Source: SAR202 cluster bacterium
Lineage (GTDB): Bacteria > Chloroflexota > Dehalococcoidia > Lucifugimonadales > Lucifugimonadaceae
Length of the DNA stretch: 58,842 nucleotides
Assembly (NCBI GenBank): GCA_008373165.1
Contig: RQOU01000059.1
Coordinates: 1-58,842, forward strand
Direction of reading: 5' to 3'
Position numbers and translations under genes: made by a program. Of the stretch, positions 35,439 to 43,998 are shown in pieces. The stretch's first letter is position 1. Every line of letters begins with the position of its first letter. Under the pieces are notes generated by a model. It was not told the origin of the DNA. It worked only from the letters and a program-made list of their open reading frames with translations, and made no database searches.

Positions 35439-36428
35439 ATGTTTATTGGAAATGTGGAAGTAAAAGGTTTGGCACGCCTAGCCCCAATGGCAGGAATTTC
35501 TAATGCTGCCTACCGAATTATCGCGCGAGAGTGCGGTAGTGCTTTGACTACCAGCGAAGAAATCGATGCAACTGGACTCACTCGTAAGAATTCGAAAACC
35601 CGATACGATATCGCTAAGTACTTACCAGAAGAAAAGCCAATTGCCCTCCAAATATTAGGGTCTAACGCTGAGACACTCGTTCCAGGTGCCCAATGGTTGC
35701 AAGATCGAGGGGCGGATATCATCGACTTAAACATGGGTTGTCCTGTTCCGAAAATTACTAAAACAGGCCGTGGGTCTGCGATGATGAGGGATGTGAAAAA
35801 AACGTCCGAAATTTTAAAAGCTATGCGTAAGGTGATCACTGTTCCTTTCACCATTAAAATTCGCAGTGGATGGGATCAAGAGCACCTAAATGCAGTTGAA
35901 GTTTCGAAAATGGCAGAAGACATCGGGGTTGACGCGATCACGGTTCATCCAAGAACCCGAGCCCAGCGATTCACCGGTCTTTCGACTTGGGACATGATTG
36001 CGCAGGTTGTCGACGCTGTGAGCATTCCCATTACTGGAAATGGTGATGTTAAATCCATGTCTGATGCCCGCAAGATGCAGATGGCAACCGGGTGTCAGTC
36101 GGTCATGATTGGTAGAGCCGCTATTGGTAAGCCATGGATATTTGATGAAACCTTTGAGGATCTTTCACCTGAAGATAAATACGATTACCAAACGCGGGTT
36201 ATTGATCGCCACATGCCACTAATCATGGAACATTTCCCTGAAAAAGTAGGGCTTATACAGATGCAACGACATCTATCCTGGTATGCAGGCGGTCGTGATC
36301 GTGTCAGGTCATTCAGGGTCGAGTTATTTGCGACACGGACTTACGATGAAGCTCGTAGCGTATTCGATCGTTATTGGGAATCGGTTAATCCCGCTGTAAG
36401 CAAACAGCCTCATTTAGTTGCTGTTTAA
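35439..36428 (+). CDS. dusB: tRNA-dihydrouridine synthase (DusB-type)
   Basis: 329 residues. FMN-binding TIM barrel starting LAPMAGISNAAYR. The catalytic cysteine is C101 in LNMGCPVPKI, and ITVHPRTRAQRFTG and GNGDVKS are typical Dus motifs. It reduces uridine in the D-loop of tRNA with FMN and NADPH. ATG start with AAGG just before it. Its stop overlaps tail-to-tail with the second sulfatase gene by four bases, so the two share no terminator region. Confidence 0.95.
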   Translation: MFIGNVEVKGLARLAPMAGISNAAYRIIARECGSALTTSEEIDATGLTRKNSKTRYDIAKYLPEEKPIALQILGSNAETLVPGAQWLQDRGADIIDLNMGCPVPKITKTGRGSAMMRDVKKTSEILKAMRKVITVPFTIKIRSGWDQEHLNAVEVSKMAEDIGVDAITVHPRTRAQRFTGLSTWDMIAQVVDAVSIPITGNGDVKSMSDARKMQMATGCQSVMIGRAAIGKPWIFDETFEDLSPEDKYDYQTRVIDRHMPLIMEHFPEKVGLIQMQRHLSWYAGGRDRVRSFRVELFATRTYDEARSVFDRYWESVNPAVSKQPHLVAV

Positions 36429-37906
36429 ACTGCCGGCAGGGGCATGTCGTCCCCTGTTTCGTCCTGCCATACCCTGATACGTGCACTCATTTCCCGGATT
36501 CGATCTCGATGTTCCTGAATATTGAACAGGTTATTTAATTCATAAGGATCACTATTTAGATCATAAAGTTCACATTGGTCGCCTGGAGATAAATTTAGCT
36601 TCCAGCGGTCTCCAGTGACCACACCTCGCCATGGAACGGACACCATGCGGTTTATTTCGGGTGAACCGAGATTTCGATCTCCCATCCCGTTCCACTGTAT
36701 GAATACATCGTTGTGCGATAAATCTTTATCACCTTCTAAAACCGACACTAAGGATTTGCCTTCCAAATGTTCAGGGATATCACTGCCCGACAAATCCAAC
36801 AAGGTTGGAACTAGATCTACCTGTCCGACTGACCCATCTATCCTCTGTTGCCCATCGTAATTTAGCCATGGCACATAAATGAGAAGTGGCACGTTTGATG
36901 CTTCTTCGTAAAGCGATCGCTTTTCGAGCATTCCATGGTCGCCTGCCATCTCACCATGCTCACTAGTGAACACAATGATGGTGTTTTCAGCCTGTCCGCT
37001 TTTCTCAAGTGAGTTGAAAATCTTTCCTATTTGATTGTCCACAACTGTGACGTTTGCGAAGTACTGAGCTCGAAGTTTTCTAAAACCTTCTTCGGTACTG
37101 GTGTCATGGTGATCACCACCAGCTGCTCCTAGTGGATTATTGCCACCATTCATGTAGAAATCAGACCTGAGTCGATTTACCAGTGAACCGGAATCTGGCC
37201 GTTTTCTGAATCCAGGACCTACTTCAATGTCTTTTGGATCGTAAAGATGGTTTAAAGGACCGGTATATGGTGGATGCGGTTCAAAGAAATTTACAAATAG
37301 CATCCATGGTTGATCCGCGTGGTTTCCTTTTGGATAATCCGATATGAAATTAGATGCAGTATGCCCTAGGAAACCTGCCTGTGTTTGTTCTTCGGTCAAT
37401 TCAGCCCCACCAACCCAACCTTCGTAGGAGACTTGCATCGATGGAGGATCAACGCCGTGATCGCGTAACCACTGGTTGTATGGAGCTTCTTGGTACCGAT
37501 ATTCTTTTCGAGTAATCCTCACTCGTTGGAAGTCTTCGACTGCTTCCCATTTGTCAAAACCGTGTTGTGCTGTCATATCATCACCGAGATGCCACTTACC
37601 CATGTGGGCGTTGTAGTACTCGCTTGCGATCATGTCTCCAATAGTCGGGATGTCACGGCTAAGCGGGATATTGTTGCGTTGTAGCCCGGTTGCATATGGG
37701 TAAAGGCCTGTCATGATCGAAGCCCGTGCTGGCGTACAGACGGGTTGGGTCACATAGGCGTTTTCGAATACAAAACTTTTCTTTGCAAGTTTGTCGAGAT
37801 TAGGAGTTTTGATCCAGTTGTTGCCATATGCTCTCATCGAGTCTCGGCGCTGTTGGTCGGTCAGGATAAAAAGTATGTTTGGTTTACGATTTTCCATGGG
37901 TGTCAT
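36425..37906 (-). CDS. Sulfatase (formylglycine-type)
   Basis: 493 residues. The activation motif is C57-T-P-A-R61 followed by ASIMTGLYP; metal ligands are in TDQQRRDS and in the FTSEHGEMAGDHG block. It has the look of the choline-sulfatase or N-acetylglucosamine-sulfatase side of the family. No signal peptide is visible, so it may act inside the cell. The start is the ATG at 37906 or a second ATG three codons later. Upstream is a promoter region with repeated CAATGAT elements shared with the divergent cupin gene. Confidence 0.93.
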   Translation of the reverse strand: MTPMENRKPNILFILTDQQRRDSMRAYGNNWIKTPNLDKLAKKSFVFENAYVTQPVCTPARASIMTGLYPYATGLQRNNIPLSRDIPTIGDMIASEYYNAHMGKWHLGDDMTAQHGFDKWEAVEDFQRVRITRKEYRYQEAPYNQWLRDHGVDPPSMQVSYEGWVGGAELTEEQTQAGFLGHTASNFISDYPKGNHADQPWMLFVNFFEPHPPYTGPLNHLYDPKDIEVGPGFRKRPDSGSLVNRLRSDFYMNGGNNPLGAAGGDHHDTSTEEGFRKLRAQYFANVTVVDNQIGKIFNSLEKSGQAENTIIVFTSEHGEMAGDHGMLEKRSLYEEASNVPLLIYVPWLNYDGQQRIDGSVGQVDLVPTLLDLSGSDIPEHLEGKSLVSVLEGDKDLSHNDVFIQWNGMGDRNLGSPEINRMVSVPWRGVVTGDRWKLNLSPGDQCELYDLNSDPYELNNLFNIQEHRDRIREMSARIRVWQDETGDDMPLPAV

Positions 37907-37960
37907 CCGCTGATAGGTTGTTTTAATTTTATGATTCCCATAAATATCTGAAACGGGAAA

Positions 37961-38073
37961 TTACAATCATTGGTTATATTCAAACTACTAGATTTCATCG
38001 AAGGTTTTTGTCAGAAAATGGTACCGCACACCTTGCATGATAATTGCCAATGATTGTAAAAAAATGATCATTG
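37961..38073. promoter_or_regulatory. CAATGAT inverted-repeat cluster between a sulfatase and a cupin gene
   Basis: TTACAATCATTGG (37961-37973) and CCAATGATTGTAA (38047-38059) are perfect 13-bp inverted copies 73 bp apart. A third ATCATTG (38067-38073), inside the palindrome AATGATCATT (38063-38072), pairs with the second as CAATGAT-12 nt-ATCATTG. This looks like a multi-site operator serving both divergent genes. Confidence 0.5.
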
Positions 38074-38158
38074 CGTTTGCAGTTTTACCATCAATTTGAT
38101 GTTAGGAGTTAGAATTTCACTTAGACGGGTTATAAACATTCATACTCCGGAGATTCAT

Positions 38159-38545
38159 TTGACCAGTCAGTCTGAAATTACGTTCGAACCTTCCAATAAG
38201 AAACGCGAGTCTCGTCCGTGGGGATCGTATGAAATTTTGGTTAGTGGTTCTGGGTTCCAGACAAAGCGTTTAACGGTAAAAACAGAATCTCGTCTTTCAT
38301 TGCAGTGGCACCGCCATCGTGACGAAACTTGGGTCGTAGCGCGTGGCACGGCAAAAGTCATACTCGGAGAGGAAGAGCACACTCTTGGTCGAGGGCAATC
38401 AATGTTTGTACCACGCAATACTCACCATAGGATTGAAAATATTTCTTCAGTCGAACCATTGGAGATCATTGAAGTGCAGACTGGAGATTATCTTGGTGAG
38501 GACGACATTGTTCGTTTAGAAGACGATTTTGGACGCGCTGATTAA
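38159..38545 (+). CDS. Cupin, mannose-6-phosphate isomerase type II-like
   Basis: About 128 residues from a TTG at 38159, chosen because GGAG lies six bases upstream; the frame also opens at 38096 with no ribosome binding site. RPWGSYEIL, SLQWHRHRDETWVVARG, GQSMFVPRNTHHRIEN and EIIEVQTGDYLGEDDIVRLEDDFGR are the conserved blocks of the C-terminal isomerase domain of mannose-1-phosphate guanylyltransferase/phosphomannose isomerase proteins, with metal-binding histidines. Here it stands alone without the guanylyltransferase. It is a sugar-phosphate isomerase or sugar-binding cupin. It is convergent with the enolase gene (10-bp gap). Confidence 0.85.
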   Translation: MTSQSEITFEPSNKKRESRPWGSYEILVSGSGFQTKRLTVKTESRLSLQWHRHRDETWVVARGTAKVILGEEEHTLGRGQSMFVPRNTHHRIENISSVEPLEIIEVQTGDYLGEDDIVRLEDDFGRAD

Positions 38546-38555
38546 CCGGCTGACT

Positions 38556-39695
38556 CTATTTCAGTGCGACACTACCGTCCTCACGGATTGGGGCTGGCGC
38601 ATTAGCGGGGTTAAATGGATGCATGGCGGGTGCTTTTTCGTTAAATAACACTCCTAGTCCTGGTTTTTCGGAAGGTGTATACCAGCCTCGTTCGAGTTTC
38701 ATGATCTCGTCGGTCATATCGCGTCTAGGTGGCACTTCTTCCTCGACGGATTCTTGAACGTCCCACGATGGCGACGCGGTTCCAATAGCGATACATGCGG
38801 CTGTTGCGATAGGCCCTTGGAAATTGTGTGGGCAAATTTTAATGTGATGAGCTTCAGCAATCGTTGCGATTTTTTTGACGCCAGTGATTCCACCAGCCAC
38901 AGCGATATCGGGTTTGAAGAATGCAGGTTTTGCCAGTTGAGCGTATTCACGGAACTCCCATATGCCGATGTTTCGTTCGCCTATCGCAAGTGGAAGTCGC
39001 ATCTTTGCAGCTACTTCTCCCATTGCAACTACCGAGTCGGGGACGATGGGATCTTCTATGAAGTAAGGCCTCAGTTTTGCGACTTCTTCGCAAAAGGCGA
39101 TTGCTTCGTGTGGTTGCATGTTTCTGTGGATCTCGATTCCGACGTCGAAATCCCATCCAACGGTTTCCCGTACGGCTGAGACCATGTCGACTGCGAGTCC
39201 GATCATTTTTGTGTAGGTCAGTTCCGCCCAGTTTTTGGGCATTGGAGTGAACTTTAGTGCAGAGAAACCTTGGTCTAGTGCCTTTTTGGCTCCAATAGCG
39301 CATTCTTCCGGAGTGTCGCCACCGATTCCCTGAGCAATACCCCGAATTTTCTGGCGAAACTTTCCACCAAGTAAGTCCCAAATAGGAGCCTGAAGTCGCT
39401 TGCCCTTAATGTCCCAAAGTGCCATATCGATAGCACTAATCGCACCACCAATGCTGTTACCTCTAAACGCTGAGTTATAGCGCCAGAGATAGCTCCAAAT
39501 ATGTTCTATATCTCCGGCATCCATACCGATTAGCGCATCGGCAAATGCGTGGATTGTTTGTTCAGCAGCTTTTGGATACGACCAGTAACACGATTCTCCA
39601 ATACCTTCGGTTCCGTCTTCAGTAGTGATTTTTACCACAAGGTATCGGTCCACAAAAAAAGTTTCGATCTTTGCAATATTCAAAATTCTTCTCAC
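38556..39695 (-). CDS. Enolase superfamily dehydratase (galactonate-dehydratase-like)
   Basis: 379 residues. Capping-domain tail ALWDIKGKRLQAPIWDLLGGK. Barrel motifs are ALKFTPMP (K-x-T), VGIEIHRNMQPHEA (EIH), YFIEDPIVPDS (E), AIGERN (E) and ICPHNFQGP (H). EIHR plus PHN is the pattern of galactonate/arabinonate-type dehydratases. The start is GTG with AGG six bases upstream. A close relative lies two genes away (41064), with a Gfo/Idh/MocA gene between, all on the minus strand, so this looks like a sugar oxidation and acid dehydration operon. Confidence 0.87.
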   Translation of the reverse strand: MRRILNIAKIETFFVDRYLVVKITTEDGTEGIGESCYWSYPKAAEQTIHAFADALIGMDAGDIEHIWSYLWRYNSAFRGNSIGGAISAIDMALWDIKGKRLQAPIWDLLGGKFRQKIRGIAQGIGGDTPEECAIGAKKALDQGFSALKFTPMPKNWAELTYTKMIGLAVDMVSAVRETVGWDFDVGIEIHRNMQPHEAIAFCEEVAKLRPYFIEDPIVPDSVVAMGEVAAKMRLPLAIGERNIGIWEFREYAQLAKPAFFKPDIAVAGGITGVKKIATIAEAHHIKICPHNFQGPIATAACIAIGTASPSWDVQESVEEEVPPRRDMTDEIMKLERGWYTPSEKPGLGVLFNEKAPAMHPFNPANAPAPIREDGSVALK

Positions 39696-39741
39696 ATATG
39701 CCTGATGTGTTTGTAACTAATTTTGGAGGTAATAAAAAAAT

Positions 39742-40992
39742 TTAAATGTTCCAATGGGCGTTAATGCTCGCTTCGTATTGGGCTGTCTCTTCGTTTTCGA
39801 TTTCTTCAATGGTCACTGGGCGACCGAGTACTGATGATTCTAAAGCTGCGTTACATACAGCTAGGTCCTTTCGACCGGTATATGCATCTACTTCAGGCAC
39901 GGTGCCATCGGCTATACATTGACCTAGTTCATAGTATTCCAGAGCTACAAGAAATCGATCCGAATCTCCAGTGGGCCTGTTGTACGATCCAAGTCTGTCA
40001 CTACCAAAAAGCCGGGCGGGTAGTTCATCCAGGTGAAAATCCGGAACGAGTTCCAGAACTTCATCACCGGATATCGTGCCGACACCATCTATAGTCACCG
40101 TTAACTCGTCACCCCTGCGGTTTTTTGCAGGAGTTATTGAACCCTTACTGCCGTAAATCATCCCGTATTGTGTTGCCTGGCCGTGTGCGGCATAAAACGA
40201 AGTCCATTGACCAACAGCACCGCTCTTAAATTTGAGAGTAGAAATGACCATGTCTTCCGCATCTGCGTCGATCTCGTTGGGTACTTCATCTTTCCAGTGA
40301 TCGTAGAAATCATGGACCCCTATGCGTTCACCCCGATATCGCTTAGGTTCCCATATTTTTGAAACTGCAAATACTTCTTCTATATCGCCTAGGTAGTACA
40401 TCATCTGGTCAACGGTATGCACTCCGGCATCAACAAAAATTCCACCAATATTTTTATAGTGTCGCCAAGGCAATATGATGATTTCTTTACCGCCTCCAGC
40501 TGATCCCAATAACATGCTATACGGGTTACCGATTACGCCTGAATCTAAAACGGCTTTGTTGAGACGACACATTGGGTCACGTCGTTCCTGCTCAGCCACG
40601 CTGAGTATCTTGCCGCTGCGTTTCCACGCATCGATCACACGGTTACATCCTCGGATTGTTAGTGAAAGCGGTTTTTCACATAGGACGTTGTATCCGAGAT
40701 CGAATGCCATCTCGGCGACCATATGATGGGATCCGGAATCGGTGGTGATATCTACTGCTTCAATATCTGGTCGTTTTTTTCGCATATCTTCCATTGAGGT
40801 GAAGACTTCGGGACGACTTCCGAGCATTTCTTCTGCTTTGTCGGCAAGATGAAGGGCGTTTTCTTTCCGGGTGTCACAAACGGCTACTAATTCAACGTTG
40901 GCCATACCACTTTCGTAAAGTGAACCTAAGGCACGCAGGTGTCTGCCACCCATTCCTCCGGCACCTACTATTGCAATTGGAATAACAGTCAT
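39742..40992 (-). CDS. Gfo/Idh/MocA family oxidoreductase
   Basis: 416 residues. N-terminal NAD(P) fold with GAGGMGGRH (10-18) and AVCD, the family's EKPLS motif (CEKPLSLTIRGC), and the histidine-bearing segment FVDAGVHTVDQMMYYLG, as in GVHxxDxxxY of sugar dehydrogenases. AGGAG precedes the ATG. It would oxidise a sugar or inositol-like polyol to a keto compound or lactone. The two flanking enolase-type dehydratases suggest that the acid products are then dehydrated. Confidence 0.92.
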   Translation of the reverse strand: MTVIPIAIVGAGGMGGRHLRALGSLYESGMANVELVAVCDTRKENALHLADKAEEMLGSRPEVFTSMEDMRKKRPDIEAVDITTDSGSHHMVAEMAFDLGYNVLCEKPLSLTIRGCNRVIDAWKRSGKILSVAEQERRDPMCRLNKAVLDSGVIGNPYSMLLGSAGGGKEIIILPWRHYKNIGGIFVDAGVHTVDQMMYYLGDIEEVFAVSKIWEPKRYRGERIGVHDFYDHWKDEVPNEIDADAEDMVISTLKFKSGAVGQWTSFYAAHGQATQYGMIYGSKGSITPAKNRRGDELTVTIDGVGTISGDEVLELVPDFHLDELPARLFGSDRLGSYNRPTGDSDRFLVALEYYELGQCIADGTVPEVDAYTGRKDLAVCNAALESSVLGRPVTIEEIENEETAQYEASINAHWNI

Positions 40993-41063
40993 TCGTTTAC
41001 TCCTGTCTTTTTTTGATTAGTTGTCCATTGAAATTTACAAAACTTGGTAATTAGCTTCATGGT

Positions 41064-42197
41064 TTACCTGTCTTGGACACTGCCATCGAATCCAATAGGA
41101 GTATCGAGTACTTTTGGGTTCTCCGGTCCTGACAGAGCGACTTCATTCAGTTCGATTCCGAGTCCCGGACCTTCTGGAACCATGAGATATCCGTCTACTA
41201 GTTTCAAAGGAGTTATTAACAGATCACTTTTTGGTGGCTCGGACTCACCGGTATACTCCTGTAGCGCAAAGTTAGGGATACAGGCATCGAGTTGGACACA
41301 AGCGGCTGTACTGACCGGTGAAAGTGGGTTGTGCGGTATTACTTTTACATGTTTTGCTTCTGCCATGGCGGAAACTTTTTTCGAGCCCGAGAGTCCTCCG
41401 CACAGGCAGAGATCAGGTCGAATATATGACGTCGCATTTGCCTCTAAAAGCTGTTCATACTCAAAAATTGTTGTAAAACGCTCACCAGTGGCGATCGGGA
41501 TATTGCACTGGTCGGCTACTTGAGCCATACGGGCGGGACTGTCCGGAAGCATTGGGTCTTCGTAGAAAAATGGATTGAACTGCTCAAGTCTACGACCGAG
41601 CCATATACTTTCCGCGGGAGCCATTTGCCGATGGATTTCGACGCAGATATCTGCGTCGCCCCCAACTGCTTCTTTGACGGCTCCAACTCGGTCTACCGCT
41701 TCATCTGCCCATTCCGTATACGATTTGTGAAGGTAATAATCAGGTGGGAATGGGGTGAATCGGACTGCGGTGAAGCCTTCTGCTACTGCACCTTTAGCAC
41801 TCTCCACGAGCTCGTTTTTGGTTGTGCCACCGACGTGCATGTAACAACGGACTTTGTCGCGTGTTTTACCACCCATTAGATCGTAGATCGGTACGCCTAA
41901 TCGTTTGCCTTTGATGTCCCATAAAGCAATGTCAATTGCTGAAAGGGCGCCTTGAACGACTGATCCCATAAAGTGAGAAGAACGATACAACCACTGATAG
42001 TGGTGCTCGATGTAATCAGGGTTTTTGCCTTTTAGATATTCTGCCATCGTGTCGACCATCGTTTTGGTTGGTCTTTGCCAGCCGTGGACTCCACCCTCAC
42101 CGATACCGACAGTACCGTCTTCGCAGTAGATGCGGATCAGTAACCACCGGTCCCAAAGTATTGTTTCGACTCGTTCAATCTTGGTTGAATCTGGCAT
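41064..42197 (-). CDS. Enolase superfamily dehydratase (galactonate-dehydratase-like), second copy
   Basis: About 377 residues from the ATG at 42197, where similarity with the 38556 enolase begins (KIERVETILWDRWLLIRI against AKIETFFVDRYLVVKI). The frame opens 18 codons earlier at a TTG, and neither start has a clear ribosome binding site. Motifs: AVRFTPFP (R-x-T in place of K-x-T), VEIHRQMAPAES, FFYEDPMLPDS, ATGERF and VIPHNPLSPV. It is first in the minus-strand set of three; its substrate probably differs from that of its paralogue. Confidence 0.86.
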   Translation of the reverse strand: MPDSTKIERVETILWDRWLLIRIYCEDGTVGIGEGGVHGWQRPTKTMVDTMAEYLKGKNPDYIEHHYQWLYRSSHFMGSVVQGALSAIDIALWDIKGKRLGVPIYDLMGGKTRDKVRCYMHVGGTTKNELVESAKGAVAEGFTAVRFTPFPPDYYLHKSYTEWADEAVDRVGAVKEAVGGDADICVEIHRQMAPAESIWLGRRLEQFNPFFYEDPMLPDSPARMAQVADQCNIPIATGERFTTIFEYEQLLEANATSYIRPDLCLCGGLSGSKKVSAMAEAKHVKVIPHNPLSPVSTAACVQLDACIPNFALQEYTGESEPPKSDLLITPLKLVDGYLMVPEGPGLGIELNEVALSGPENPKVLDTPIGFDGSVQDR

Positions 42198-42375
42198 GTA
42201 GAGATAATCCGTTTTTTTAAATATGTGCCCCGAAAATTCAGGCACATTCAAGCTGAAATGATTTGTTAGTCGAGAAGGTATCCTCGAATCGAACCAGTTT
42301 CAACATCAATTTGGTTTGTGCTGAGCTTACAGAGGAGTTATAACCACGTAACGGTTCTAAGTGTCGTAAGTTTGG

Positions 42376-42397
42376 CGTTTCACTGCCTCAAGAAACG
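42376..42397. promoter_or_regulatory. Inverted repeat in the divergent enolase/deacylase promoter region
   Basis: CGTTTC (42376-42381) and GAAACG (42392-42397) form a 6-bp inverted repeat with a 10-nt centre, about 30 bp before the deacylase start. Candidate operator; short, so chance is possible. Confidence 0.25.
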
Positions 42398-42428
42398 ACA
42401 ATATTTGATAACGAGAGAGAAGTATTAA

Positions 42429-43928
42429 TTGCTTGATCTAATAATAAAAGGCGCAACGGTAATAGATGGATCTGGTTCTCAAGGAGCTGTACTTGATGTT
42501 GGAATTGAGGGTGATCGTATTGTCTCGATCGTTTCTAGTATCGATGTTGAATCAACTGAGATTCTTGATGCGCGGGGTCTAACTTTAGTCCCAGGATTTA
42601 TCGATGTTCATTCTCATGACGATTTTCATGTCTTGATTGAGCCCGAAGTTCGCCACAATATCTTGCAGGGCATTACAACGGCAATTGTAGGTAACTGTGG
42701 ATTTGGTGCAGCTGGTTCAGCTTCCGGGAAGATCCAGATGAAGGCGATCAACGAGCCGAGCATCGAACTTCCAGATTGGACTGGCTATGCTGGTTACCTC
42801 GAGCAGGTCGATAAGACGTCACCTGTTTTGAACATTGCAGCGTTGATCGGGCATCACACGGCTCGACGAGAGGCGATGGGGGGTGTGGCAGATCGACCAC
42901 CAACAGAAACGGAACTCGCAGCGATGCTGGCTAACGTGACTGAGGGCATGGAAGCTGGCGCTGTTGGGATTTCTACTGGATTGGTATACGAGCCGGGCCG
43001 ATACGCTAGGACAGAGGAGGTTGTTTCATTATCTAAAGTGGTTGGCCGGTACGGCGGACTTTACGTTTCACATATGCGTGATGAGGGTGGAGGATTACTC
43101 GATTCTGTAAGAGAAACTCTTCATATTGGAGAAGCAAGCGATACTGGTGTTCAGATCTCACACCATAAATCTGTGGGTAAAACGAACTGGGGGATGGTCA
43201 CTCATTCACTTGAAATGATTGAGGATGCTGTTGCCAGAGGTTTGGATGTAACTGCCGACCAGTATCCGTATACCGCCCGTAGCACAATGTTGTTTGCACT
43301 TGTACAAAACGGAACATTCAATGATGGTGCAGATGGGCCTATGGGTAAGTCTGAGCCTTCGGAGGTGCTTCTGTGTTCGGTCCCTGGGTATGCGGATTTT
43401 GAGGGTCGAACACTTCAAAGTTTTGTTGAGGAATTCGATTTACCAGGCGAAGAAACTGCTAACAAGCTGTTGAGTGATTACTCTGATTCCATTCTAGTAG
43501 CGGCATTCGGTATGGATGAAGGCGATGTTCGTATGGTAATGGCTCATGATTCAACGATGATCGGTACGGATGGGCTCGATCGTGGTTCGAAGCCCCACCC
43601 GCGTGCTTGGGGGACATATCCGAGAATACTAGGAAAGTATGTGAGAGAAGAGGGTGTGATCTCTCTTGAGAACGCAATATATAAGATGACGTACATGCCT
43701 GCATCCAAGTTTGGAATTGTAAACAGAGGATTAATAAAAGAAGGTTATTTTGCCGATCTAGTCATATTCGATCCTGACACGGTTTCTGATCTTGCGACCT
43801 ATCAGAATTCCCGTGTCGGCCCTGCAGGAATGCCCCATGTAATCGTGAATGGTAAGCTTGCCGTCCGTAATGGTAAGCATTTAGGAACCAGGTCAGGACG
43901 TGCCCTAAGGCGAGGCGAAATTTATTGA
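42429..43928 (+). CDS. N-acyl-D-amino-acid deacylase-like amidohydrolase
   Basis: 499 residues. D-aminoacylase-type metal site: DVHSHDD with H61 and H63, then GNCGFG with C90, the cysteine that bridges metal in this branch. YVSHMRDEG, QISHHKSVGKTNWG and the C-terminal D in GTDG complete the site. The branch hydrolyses N-acyl-D-amino acids, and some members act on other cyclic or acyl amides. The start is TTG with a purine-rich GAGAGAAG ahead. It opens a plus-strand run with two enolases and an epimerase. Confidence 0.9.
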   Translation: MLDLIIKGATVIDGSGSQGAVLDVGIEGDRIVSIVSSIDVESTEILDARGLTLVPGFIDVHSHDDFHVLIEPEVRHNILQGITTAIVGNCGFGAAGSASGKIQMKAINEPSIELPDWTGYAGYLEQVDKTSPVLNIAALIGHHTARREAMGGVADRPPTETELAAMLANVTEGMEAGAVGISTGLVYEPGRYARTEEVVSLSKVVGRYGGLYVSHMRDEGGGLLDSVRETLHIGEASDTGVQISHHKSVGKTNWGMVTHSLEMIEDAVARGLDVTADQYPYTARSTMLFALVQNGTFNDGADGPMGKSEPSEVLLCSVPGYADFEGRTLQSFVEEFDLPGEETANKLLSDYSDSILVAAFGMDEGDVRMVMAHDSTMIGTDGLDRGSKPHPRAWGTYPRILGKYVREEGVISLENAIYKMTYMPASKFGIVNRGLIKEGYFADLVIFDPDTVSDLATYQNSRVGPAGMPHVIVNGKLAVRNGKHLGTRSGRALRRGEIY

Positions 43929-43998
43929 TCCAGATGAGTAAGCACGGAGTAGGTTATATAAGGGCAATTAATGGACTTTCCACGGATATAAGGAAATT

